From: Deltaproteobacteria bacterium RBG_13_52_11
GTDB taxonomy: Bacteria > Desulfobacterota > B13-G15 > RBG-16-54-18
Length of the DNA stretch: 5,584 nucleotides
Assembly (NCBI GenBank): GCA_001797745.1
Contig: MGQF01000081.1
Span: forward strand, 38,895-44,478
Direction of reading: 5' to 3'
In this document: positions 1 to 4,814 of the stretch, one piece after another
Numbering within the stretch: position 1 is the stretch's first letter
How the letters are laid out: the number at the start of each line of letters is the position of its first letter
Made by a program: the position numbers and the translations under genes
Notes under the pieces: model-generated
Seen by the model: only the letters and a program-made list of their open reading frames with translations
Databases searched by the model: none
What the model was told of the DNA's origin: nothing

Positions 1-935
1 GTCGTGTAAAAAGGTTTGAAAAGATTTTGTTGATCATCACGGGGAATACCTACCCCATTGTCTTGGACAGTTATCCAAATGAAATCATTCTTTCTCTGCG
101 TGTTAATAAAGATGGTAGGGTTGTCCCTACCTTCGAGGGCATCAGCAGCATTAGCAATGAGGTTTAACATGGCCTGCTGAAGCGCCCTCGGATCTGCACA
201 AACCCATTGCGCCTCCGGAGACAAGGTGACTTCTATCATTATTCCGTCTTTTTCTAAATCGTCCGCCACCAAGGATTGAAATAAATCCATGAAGTCAGGC
301 AAGTTCACATCCTGGATAATTGGATTCTCAAACATGCTGAAACTTTTCATGGACTTTAGGAGGTACTCCACCCTCGATATCTCCGCGAGGGTTCGGTCCA
401 CATACTGCTGGACAGTATCCGTGGAGTATCTGTTCAGGTTTTTTCTGAGAACGCTCAAGGTCATCTTAATAGAATTAATGGGATTACCCAACTCGTGCCT
501 GATGCCAGAAAAGATATAGGTAATATTTTCCATGGCATTGACAGCCTCAGCTATAGACTCAAGCCTCGCACTTTCCGTAATGTCACGAATCAGTATGCCA
601 ATGCAATTGTGAGATATGACATAGGCAGTATAGCCCAAGAGCCTATTTTTATAGTGAAGGGTCTGGGGTTTGCCAAAACCAGCTGAAATAATCCCCTTTC
701 CCATACTCTGCAAAAGTAAGGTACTGATGGTTTTGTAATCCGTGGGCCCTTTCGAATTCTCAAATATACCCATAGCCACGTTGTTCTGAAAAACCACCTC
801 TTCTTTCGCTGAGTCAAGGACAATAATCCCTAAATCAATATGTTCCAAAATATCGGCATAGATGCACGCACTGTCCAAATACGTCCCGACAGCAGGGCAT
901 ATATTCCCATCTTCTTTATGTATAATATTTGCCAT
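1..935 (-). CDS. PAS-domain sensor histidine kinase, C-terminus cut by window edge
   Basis: A two-component kinase that autophosphorylates on histidine and passes the phosphate to a response regulator not seen here. I translated 311 residues with no stop up to base 1. Residues about 30-120 look like a PAS domain ending in the usual RDITE linker. The HisKA region carries the H box I-R-H-E-L-G-N-P with phospho-acceptor His147. The ATPase domain shows the N box (NLIANAADAL, residues 258-267) and the G1 box (DNGVGIP, 292-298), followed by F-K-P-F-Y-T. The F box and G2 box are partly or wholly outside the window. There is no membrane segment, so it should be a cytoplasmic NtrB-like kinase. The ATG at 935 is two codons after an in-frame TGA, so it is the first possible ATG; the Shine-Dalgarno is weak (GTTGAGAG abutting the ATG). 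Transcription probably starts near 968 from a sigma-54-type promoter. Family certain; signal and partner unknown. Confidence 0.94.
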   Translation of the reverse strand, partial: MANIIHKEDGNICPAVGTYLDSACIYADILEHIDLGIIVLDSAKEEVVFQNNVAMGIFENSKGPTDYKTISTLLLQSMGKGIISAGFGKPQTLHYKNRLLGYTAYVISHNCIGILIRDITESARLESIAEAVNAMENITYIFSGIRHELGNPINSIKMTLSVLRKNLNRYSTDTVQQYVDRTLAEISRVEYLLKSMKSFSMFENPIIQDVNLPDFMDLFQSLVADDLEKDGIMIEVTLSPEAQWVCADPRALQQAMLNLIANAADALEGRDNPTIFINTQRKNDFIWITVQDNGVGIPRDDQQNLFKPFYT

Positions 936-977
936 CTCTCAACGTACTGGACATAAAAGTCTTTTACAAACAAATCA

Positions 978-995
978 TAGCAATTTTCTTGCCAA
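978..995 (-). promoter_or_regulatory. Sigma-54 (-24/-12) promoter of the histidine kinase gene
   Basis: On the minus strand the sequence reads TTGGCAAGAAAATTGCTA. This matches the RpoN consensus TGGCACG-N4-TTGCW, with the obligatory GG and GC separated by exactly 10 nt. The predicted start, about 12 nt beyond the GC, falls near 968. That leaves a leader of about 33 nt before the kinase ATG at 935. A competing sigma-70 reading (TTGTTT-N16-TATGAT) overlaps it but has a poor -35. The sigma-54 reading implies that an AAA+ enhancer-binding protein is needed for expression. Confidence 0.66.
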
Positions 996-1040
996 AAAAC
1001 AATTCTTACCTCATGTTTGGCAACATACAATGATCTTTTT

Positions 1041-1056
1041 CCCCAATTATAGGGGG
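1041..1056. promoter_or_regulatory. Inverted repeat CCCC/GGGG, possible activator site
   Basis: The sequence CCCCAATTATAGGGGG is an inverted repeat of C and G runs around an AT-rich spacer. It lies about 75-85 bp upstream of the predicted kinase transcript start, a usual distance for an enhancer site serving a sigma-54 promoter. The family of the binding protein cannot be inferred. Confidence 0.3.
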
Positions 1057-1122
1057 CTAATAACATGAAAGGTGACATACAGTATCATCTATTTGTATCA
1101 AAATTATCATCAAAATCAACTA

Positions 1123-1192
1123 TCATTCCGACTTGTCGGGATGGCTTGAGGGTTCATTGAACTCAAGCCTTCTCCTGAAGGCGAGAGTTTTT
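1123..1192 (+). repeat. Cluster of overlapping hairpins
   Basis: Three stems lie side by side. CATTCCGA (1124-1131) pairs with TCGGGATG (1136-1143), with one G-U pair. GGCTTGAG (1143-1150) pairs perfectly with CTCAAGCC (1162-1169). CCTTC (1168-1172) pairs with GAAGG (1177-1181). Neighbouring stems share bases, so they exclude one another in RNA. A run of five T follows at 1188-1192. The cluster lies upstream of the TPR-gene promoter at 1261-1289, so it is not in that gene's leader. It may be a mobile palindromic repeat, a binding site or an unannotated small transcript. Confidence 0.5.
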
Positions 1193-1260
1193 CTCATTTC
1201 CCGCGTGGAACAATGCTATCATCTTTCTAATATATCCCCATAACGCCTTTGCAAAATGCG

Positions 1261-1289
1261 TTGACAAAGAGGCGGCTAAGGGATATAAG
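1261..1289 (+). promoter_or_regulatory. Sigma-70 promoter of the TPR protein gene
   Basis: TTGACA at 1261-1266 is a perfect -35. TATAAG at 1284-1289 is a good -10, and the spacer is exactly 17 bp. Transcription would start near 1296, giving a leader of about 19 nt to the ATG at 1315. This also rules out the upstream in-frame TTG at 1249 as the start of the gene. Confidence 0.72.
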
Positions 1290-1314
1290 AGGTGGGCAGA
1301 AAAGGGGAGGAATA

Positions 1315-1995
1315 ATGGCTGCCAAGATGAGAATTTCTAAAAAGAAGCTGAAGGAACAAGACGAATTTATTACCTGGGGTTCCAAGGCCATGAACTATGC
1401 CTTGACCCATATCGGATATATAGCGTTGGGTGTCTTTCTCGTGGCGGCAATCGTCGTGGCCCTTTTCATATGGCGACAGCACCAGGCGGCCAGTGAAGAG
1501 ATGGCCTACACACTCTTGGGGAAAGGGATCGCCCTCTATCATCAGGAACAAAAGCGTGAGGAAGCCCTCTCCGCCTTCTCTCAATTGATCAAGGATTACC
1601 CGAGGACAAAAGCCGGTGAGGTAGCACTCCTCTATCGAGGCAGGTGCTACATGCTCCAAAAAGATTATGATCAGGCCATTAAGGACTTCGAGCTCTCCCT
1701 GAAGAGATCATCGACACCTCTCTTGCGGGCCATTGCCCTCAACGCCCTGGGAAACTCTTATTGGGCAAAAGGGGAATATCGGAAGGCCATCGATTTCTTC
1801 CAGCAGGTCCTGTCCTCAGGAGAAGAGTGGCTGAAGCCCTCAGCCCTCCTGCAAATGGGGATGTGTTGGGAAAAACTAGGGGAGAAGAAAAAAGCCACCG
1901 AGGCCTACCAAGAATCCCTCAAGCTGGAACTTCCATCCCCCTGGGGAACGGTGGCACAGATACGGTTAAAAAAGCTGGGAGGAAAAGTAGAGTAA
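1315..1995 (+). CDS. Membrane-anchored TPR protein, YfgM-like
   Basis: 226 residues. Residues 1-30 are basic and cytoplasmic (KMRISKKKLKEQDEF). A single transmembrane helix follows at about 34-53 (GYIALGVFLVAAIVVALFIW). The rest is a string of helical pairs that fit tetratricopeptide repeats, with A-L-x-x-F and Y-x-x-A-I-x-x-F/Y signatures near YDQAIKDF, YRKAIDFF and KATEAYQ. This order (basic N-terminus, one TM helix, periplasmic TPRs) is that of the YfgM/TPR_21 family, where E. coli YfgM assists proteins emerging from the SecYEG translocon. That role is transferred by architecture only. The ATG at 1315 follows GGAGG by 4 nt and lies just after its own sigma-70 promoter. The in-frame TTG at 1249 is upstream of that promoter and is rejected. 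It is probably monocistronic; the next genes run the opposite way. Confidence 0.9.
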   Translation: MAAKMRISKKKLKEQDEFITWGSKAMNYALTHIGYIALGVFLVAAIVVALFIWRQHQAASEEMAYTLLGKGIALYHQEQKREEALSAFSQLIKDYPRTKAGEVALLYRGRCYMLQKDYDQAIKDFELSLKRSSTPLLRAIALNALGNSYWAKGEYRKAIDFFQQVLSSGEEWLKPSALLQMGMCWEKLGEKKKATEAYQESLKLELPSPWGTVAQIRLKKLGGKVE

Positions 1996-2212
1996 CGATC
2001 CAAACCTTGTTTCCTTAGATTCTGTCAAACTAGTCAACAACGTCCCAACCCCGGATTTAATCAACCGATTAATATCTACAAACGAGACTTGCTTCCTTCG
2101 GGAACCCCGTAAAGGACGAGGAGGGCTTATCTGGCTTTTAGGCATGGCAAACGTCAGACCGAGATGACGAATCCTTGACTCCTTGGGCGGTAGACCACCG
2201 CCTGCACTATCC
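1996..2212. other. Convergent intergenic region with two small hairpins
   Basis: This gap lies between the plus-strand TPR gene and the minus-strand zinc-ribbon gene. It holds two perfect short stems: CGTCA/TGACG (2152-2156 with 2165-2169) and GGCGGT/ACCGCC (2186-2191 with 2197-2202). They may end the minus-strand transcript, but no T-run of note follows either. The minus strand is open in one frame through most of the gap without a credible start. I see no RNA gene or promoter here. Confidence 0.4.
2152..2202 (-). terminator. Possible weak tandem terminator of the small operon
   Basis: Read on the minus strand, the stem AGGCGGT-GGTCT-ACCGCC comes about 10 nt after the zinc-ribbon stop at 2213. 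A second stem, CGTCA/TGACG, follows and is trailed only by TTTG. The stems are exact, but the absent poly-T makes Rho-independent termination doubtful. Confidence 0.25.
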
Positions 2213-2413
2213 TCAGGTAAACTTTTGTGTGCCGCATGGGCTCGCGTTTGAACGAGATGATTCGCCTTTCACCGTGCAGCAGGCGGACAAGAGTTTCTCC
2301 GCCTTTTTCTCTCCGCACTGGGGACACGCTACATCCTCATCCTTCTCGTGGGACCCCCTGAGGGTTTCAAAGGTTTGGCCGCACCTTTGACATCGGTACT
2401 CATACAGAGGCAT
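2213..2413 (-). CDS. FmdB-family zinc-ribbon protein
   Basis: A 66-residue protein opening with M-P-L-Y-E-Y-R-C, the hallmark N-terminus of the FmdB/putative regulatory zinc-ribbon family. Two knuckles, C8-x2-C11 and C30-x2-C33, should bind one zinc. The second half (LLSACCTVKGESSRSNASP) is the usual low-complexity tail with three more cysteines. The family was named from a putative regulator of formamidase genes, but no biochemical role is established in general. The ATG at 2413 follows GGAGG with 6 nt spacing. A longer in-frame reading from 2449 would put the conserved N-terminus inside the protein and is rejected. Its first 14 bp overlap the end of the cysteine-rich gene upstream, which suggests coupled translation as the last gene of a three-gene operon. 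Confidence 0.92.
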   Translation of the reverse strand: MPLYEYRCQRCGQTFETLRGSHEKDEDVACPQCGEKKAEKLLSACCTVKGESSRSNASPCGTQKFT

Positions 2414-2600
2414 TCTCACCCTCCTTTTTTCTCTCGTTCTTGCGAGCATTTCGTTCAGTCATCAAAAAGTATATTCCACACCTTTCCCTCACATCACAAT
2501 AATCATCTGGTCGTGTGCAAGCGGCATCCTCAACATCCGCCCAGCAATCAAATTTCTGACAATGAAGTCTTCCCGCTTGCGCGGGTGCAGTAGATTCCAT
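2400..2600 (-). CDS. Small cysteine-rich protein of unknown function
   Basis: 66 residues from the ATG at 2600. GAGG lies 5 nt before this ATG. In-frame ATG (2603) and GTG (2606) codons just upstream are also possible starts. I do not recognise a named family. Five cysteines fall in the middle third: C14, C19 (FDCW), C28, C35 and C41, spaced C-x4-C-x8-C-x6-C-x5-C. Around them are acidic and aromatic residues (ADVEDAA, TRPDDY, GIYFLM), and a strongly basic tail follows (ERNARKNERKKE). This composition suits a small metal- or thiol-binding protein and is unlike a chance translation. The gene starts 31 nt after the stop of the membrane-peptide gene and ends 14 nt inside the zinc-ribbon gene, all on the same strand, which supports it being real. 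Whether the cysteines bind zinc, iron-sulfur or form disulfides cannot be judged. Confidence 0.6.
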   Translation of the reverse strand: MESTAPAQAGRLHCQKFDCWADVEDAACTRPDDYCDVRERCGIYFLMTERNARKNERKKEGENASV

Positions 2601-2631
2601 CATCACCTCACGCTCGCCTTTTTATCTTCTA

Positions 2632-2772
2632 TTATCGCTTATCTCTTTCGGATCGATCCTCGACCCGGCAGCTCTTGCTTACTCACGTATCCACTCCCAA
2701 TCGGGGAAGGATATATTTATTTAAGATAAACCATACAGCTACGATTACGACAATCCAGATTAAATCCTTCAT
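2632..2772 (-). CDS. Small single-pass membrane protein, candidate selenoprotein (in-frame TGA)
   Basis: The conventional reading is 29 residues, ATG at 2772 to TGA at 2685-2683. It starts M-K-D, then a hydrophobic helix at residues 4-17 (LIWIVVIVAVWFIL), then NKYILPRLGVDT. If the TGA encodes selenocysteine, the frame continues U30-VSKSC, then a charged tail, to TAA at 2634-2632, giving 46 residues with U30 and C35 separated by four residues. A stem-loop suited to a bacterial SECIS starts 15 nt after the TGA. The start is backed by GAGG with 8 nt spacing and by a strong promoter at 2823-2851. It is the first gene of an operon with a cysteine-rich protein and a zinc ribbon. Seen: frame, helix, TGA and hairpin. 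Inferred: selenocysteine insertion. If that is wrong, the gene is 2683-2772. No function is assigned. Confidence 0.55.
2649..2667 (-). promoter_or_regulatory. Candidate bacterial SECIS hairpin
   Basis: On the minus strand CGGGTCGA (2667-2660) pairs with TCGATCCG (2656-2649), giving eight pairs including one G-U. The apical loop is GGA (2659-2657). The loop begins 23 nt after the TGA at 2685-2683. Known bacterial SECIS elements sit inside the coding region just after UGA, with a small apical loop that has a G in its first two positions roughly 16-37 nt from the UGA. All of these hold here. The stem also contains the palindrome GGATCGATCC, so it might be an unrelated site. Confidence 0.45.
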
Positions 2773-2784
2773 CAATCTCACCTC

Positions 2785-2798
2785 TACATAATAATGTA
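2785..2798 (-). promoter_or_regulatory. Small inverted repeat in the small-operon leader
   Basis: TACAT and ATGTA flank a 4-nt AT-rich spacer. The repeat lies in the predicted 5' leader and touches the region just before the GAGG ribosome site. It could be an operator or a weak leader hairpin; the AT-rich setting makes chance likely. Confidence 0.2.
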
Positions 2799-2822
2799 CC
2801 TTCTTCCACCTTCAGTGCATAA

Positions 2823-2851
2823 AATATATATATCCCCTTCTTCTTTTTCAA
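2823..2851 (-). promoter_or_regulatory. Sigma-70 promoter of the three-gene small operon
   Basis: On the minus strand TTGAAA (2851-2846), a 17-bp spacer and TATATT (2828-2823) form a good promoter. The predicted start near 2816 gives a leader of about 44 nt before the ATG at 2772. The promoter supports the reality of the first, very small gene. Confidence 0.6.
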
Positions 2852-2900
2852 GGGAGAGAGAGAAGAGAAGATGGAGGTAGTTAAAAAAGTGATTTTCCCG

Positions 2901-3025
2901 CAGGTTGTTCAAAAATGACCAGATGCAAGGCCCTCGAAATCCTGAGGAGTGAGGCGTACTTGGACGTACGCCGCAACGACGAAGGATGAGAGAAACGCAG
3001 CAGATGGGCGTTTTTCAACAACCTG
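2901..3025. repeat. MITE- or REP-like element with inverted terminal repeats
   Basis: A 125-bp element. Its ends, CAGGTTGTTCAAAAATG (2901-2917) and CGTTTTTCAACAACCTG (3009-3025), match as inverted repeats at 15 of 17 positions. In the centre GGCGTAC (2953-2959) and GTACGCC (2966-2972) form a perfect palindrome. The arms between are imperfectly complementary, for example ATCCT opposite AGGAT, so the whole can fold as a long hairpin. It encodes nothing. No clear target-site duplication flanks it. Its right end is 6 bp from the stop codon of the DHS-like gene, so it may act as that operon's terminator. I think this is a dispersed genomic repeat, but copy number cannot be seen here. Confidence 0.68.
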
Positions 3026-3031
3026 TATACG

Positions 3032-3997
3032 TTAGACCTTATCTTCAAGCCCTTCTATGACGGCGGCTGCCAGCAGGGGGAACATGATCTCGTGGTGTCC
3101 GGTCAGGGCATACCCCTTCCCACCCTTGGCCGTGGGTCTCCGAACCACATTCTGGGTGGGCCGATAGTGCTGGATAAAATCCATGTTGAGGGTAATGAAG
3201 TCCTCCACTCGGTACCCCAGGTTCCTCGCTGCGCTCAACGCCTTCAGAAAGATCTCGGGCATGATCACGGCTGATCCCACGTTGATATATACTCCGCCTT
3301 TCAGAGATGCCACCAATGCAGCGAAGAGCCTAAAATCACGATAGGTCAACTCCCCGATAATCGAGCCATCCGTGGAAGGGTGTATATGGACCACGTCAGT
3401 GCCGATGGCGACATGGACGGTGAGAGGGATACCTAACTGAGAAGCCGCAGCACAAATGCTCATTTCCCGATACGGAAGTCCCTCTTCCTTCTGAAGAGCC
3501 CTCCCAATGGCCTCACCGAGACCCCAGCCCTCTTTGTGACCATCCTTCAGTGCGCCGTTGATGAACTCCGCCGTCTCATTGGCCGCTCCGAAGGCCCCCG
3601 TACCCAACCCTTCTTCTACATCCTCTGAGGTCATCCCCGCCATGGCGATCTCTACATCGTGCACTATGCCGGCACCATTCAGGGCCAACCCCTTAATAAT
3701 CCCTCGCTTCATCAGATCGATGATGATGGGGCTCAAACCCACCTTGATGGGATGGGCCCCCATACCCAGAAGGACCATCTTATCCCCTCTGACAGCTGCA
3801 ACAATGCGGGAGACAACCTCTTTGAAATCCTCGGCCGCTAAGATCCGGGGCAGGGAATGGAGAAACCCCTTAAAGGGTGAAGCGGGACGCAGCGGCGAGG
3901 CGAAGCAATCAACCTCTACCTTGCTTTTTCTCTTCCGCAGGGAGGAGGTCTTTATTCCCTTGAGTTCCAATGGCTGCCAATCAGATCCCCGTTTCAC
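3032..3997 (-). CDS. Deoxyhypusine-synthase-like fold protein, function unknown
   Basis: 321 residues. After a basic N-terminus the core carries MVLLGMGAHPIKVGLSP (about 74-90), NGAGIVHDVEIA (107-118) then GMTSEDVEEG, GTDVVHIHPSTDG (199-211) and GSAVIMPEIFLKAL (241-254). The NGA-x-(I/V)HD-x-E-A block and the glycine-rich beta-alpha order recall the DHS-like NAD-binding fold of deoxyhypusine synthase. I do not see that enzyme's usual catalytic lysine loop, and most bacteria lack its substrate eIF5A, so true deoxyhypusine synthesis is unlikely. Start: GTG at 3997 has AGGAGG with ideal 5-nt spacing. An in-frame GTG at 4003 overlaps that AGGAGG and is less likely. The gene overlaps the end of gmhA by 17 bp, so translation is probably coupled, hinting at a role linked to sugar-phosphate or envelope metabolism. 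Fold call moderate; function unassigned. Confidence 0.85.
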   Translation of the reverse strand: MKRGSDWQPLELKGIKTSSLRKRKSKVEVDCFASPLRPASPFKGFLHSLPRILAAEDFKEVVSRIVAAVRGDKMVLLGMGAHPIKVGLSPIIIDLMKRGIIKGLALNGAGIVHDVEIAMAGMTSEDVEEGLGTGAFGAANETAEFINGALKDGHKEGWGLGEAIGRALQKEEGLPYREMSICAAASQLGIPLTVHVAIGTDVVHIHPSTDGSIIGELTYRDFRLFAALVASLKGGVYINVGSAVIMPEIFLKALSAARNLGYRVEDFITLNMDFIQHYRPTQNVVRRPTAKGGKGYALTGHHEIMFPLLAAAVIEGLEDKV

Positions 3998-4577
3998 TGC
4001 CACCTCCTGAGGGGAAAAGCTCCCTCTCTACGAGTTCACATATGATGTGACCAACAATGATATGGGTCTCCTGAATCCGGGGGGTGCGGATGGAGTTAAC
4101 ATTTAATCCATAATCCGCCACCCTCAAGGTCTCACCGCCATCTTTACCGGTGAAAGCGAGGGTTACCATCCCCATCTCCTTGGCCTTGCAAAACCCCTCA
4201 ATCACATTGGGTGATTTTCCGCTCGTGGAAATCCCCCAAGCGATATCACCCCTACATCCGAGGGCCTCAATCTGCCGGGTAAAAATGAGGGAAAAATCTG
4301 CATCGTTGCTGATGCTGGTCAGAATGGAGGTATCGGTCGTCAGGGCGATGGCTGGCAGAGGTGCCCTATCGAAGAGAAAACGATTGACGAACTCTGCGGC
4401 GATATGCTGGGCATCGGCGGCGCTGCCACCGTTGCCAAAGATAAGGATTTTATTGCCCTGACGAAAAGTCGCTCCTATGAGACGAGCGATCTCTACTATG
4501 GCATCCGCATTTTCCTGGAAAAAACGCTCCGTCACCTTCAGGCTTTCCTGCGCCAGATGCAATACTTCCTCTCTCAA
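3981..4577 (-). CDS. gmhA: Sedoheptulose-7-phosphate isomerase (phosphoheptose isomerase)
   Basis: 198 residues, the usual length for GmhA. It converts sedoheptulose 7-phosphate to D-glycero-D-manno-heptose 7-phosphate, the first step towards ADP-heptose for the LPS inner core, in the cytoplasm. The SIS domain shows the phosphate-binding loop GNGGSAADAQH (48-58), then TSISNDADF and STSGKSPN (117-124), and near the end RIQETH...GHIICELVE. H58, E62, Q169 and H177 have the same spacing as the zinc ligands reported for GmhA (His61, Glu65, Gln172, His180). The start is a TTG at 4577, 5 nt after AGGAGG and 21 nt after the preceding stop; no ATG fits. It is the third gene of the operon and its last codons overlap the DHS-like gene. 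No sign of damage. Confidence 0.95.
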   Translation of the reverse strand: MREEVLHLAQESLKVTERFFQENADAIVEIARLIGATFRQGNKILIFGNGGSAADAQHIAAEFVNRFLFDRAPLPAIALTTDTSILTSISNDADFSLIFTRQIEALGCRGDIAWGISTSGKSPNVIEGFCKAKEMGMVTLAFTGKDGGETLRVADYGLNVNSIRTPRIQETHIIVGHIICELVERELFPSGGGSETGI

Positions 4578-4598
4578 GGATCCCTCCTTTTCCTCGTC

Positions 4599-4814
4599 TC
4601 ATCCCATCAGTTCTTGTATTCGAGGGTGCTGCAAGACCTCATCGACCAAGCCTCGTTCGCACTTGCTCCAATAGGACTCAAACAACTGCGCCATCATCGC
4701 CCGGGCGTCCTCCAAACCCGCATCAGAAATCCCTATTTTTTCAAGACCTCCAGCCCCTTGAGGGAGGCCAACACCTCTGAGTGCCCTGAATGGACATGAC
4801 CTCCTAATCTCCAT
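4599..4814 (-). CDS. Small helical protein with a probable frameshift near its N-terminus
   Basis: The C-terminal part (IGISDAGLEDARAMM onward, about 45 residues to the TGA at 4599) reads well, ending in a helical stretch with HPRIQELMG. The N-terminal part of the uninterrupted frame, from the ATG at 4814, is arginine/glycine-rich and has no good ribosome site. In the neighbouring frame, GTG at 4774 gives VLASLKGLEVLKK with G or C in the third position of the first 11 codons. It then meets TAG at 4735, directly after six A (plus-strand T at 4736-4741). One extra A would join it to IGISDAG. So the gene is probably 4599-4774 (about 58 residues) with a 1-nt loss. An AGGAGG two nt before an ATG at 4797 suggests a start in the third frame and perhaps a second indel. 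It lies between the DUF4388 gene and gmhA. I do not recognise a family. Confidence 0.5.
   Translation of the reverse strand: MEIRRSCPFRALRGVGLPQGAGGLEKIGISDAGLEDARAMMAQLFESYWSKCERGLVDEVLQHPRIQELMG

Noticed and set aside
830..1078. 82-codon minus-strand frame overlapping the kinase start
   Set aside because: No ribosome site, it covers the sigma-54 promoter, and it runs out of frame through the start of a well-supported gene.
1249..1314. N-terminal extension of the TPR protein from a TTG at 1249
   Set aside because: The sigma-70 promoter at 1261-1289 lies inside it, and the ATG at 1315 has GGAGG in front while the TTG has nothing.
1966..2268. Minus-strand frame open for 100 codons through the intergenic gap (first ATG at 2145, 59 codons)
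   Set aside because: No ribosome site before the ATG, a proline/arginine-rich start, and overlap with the end of the TPR gene. I see no family features. A decayed gene remains possible.
2213..2449. Longer zinc-ribbon protein starting at 2449
   Set aside because: The family begins with MPLYEY, and the ATG at 2413 has an ideal GGAGG.
2572..2585. CCCGC-TTGC-GCGGG hairpin as a terminator
   Set aside because: It falls inside the first codons of the cysteine-rich gene and has no T-run on either strand.
2657..2682. Separate 15-codon gene from a GTG overlapping the TGA (GTG at 2686-2684)
   Set aside because: It is too short and lacks family features; the overlap is better explained by read-through or by chance.
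3558..4010. 150-codon plus-strand frame
   Set aside because: It is antisense to the DHS-like gene, which has clear motifs; this is a mirror frame of coding sequence.
4404..4799. 131-codon plus-strand frame
   Set aside because: It is antisense to the start of gmhA and the small gene, without a ribosome site or recognisable domain.
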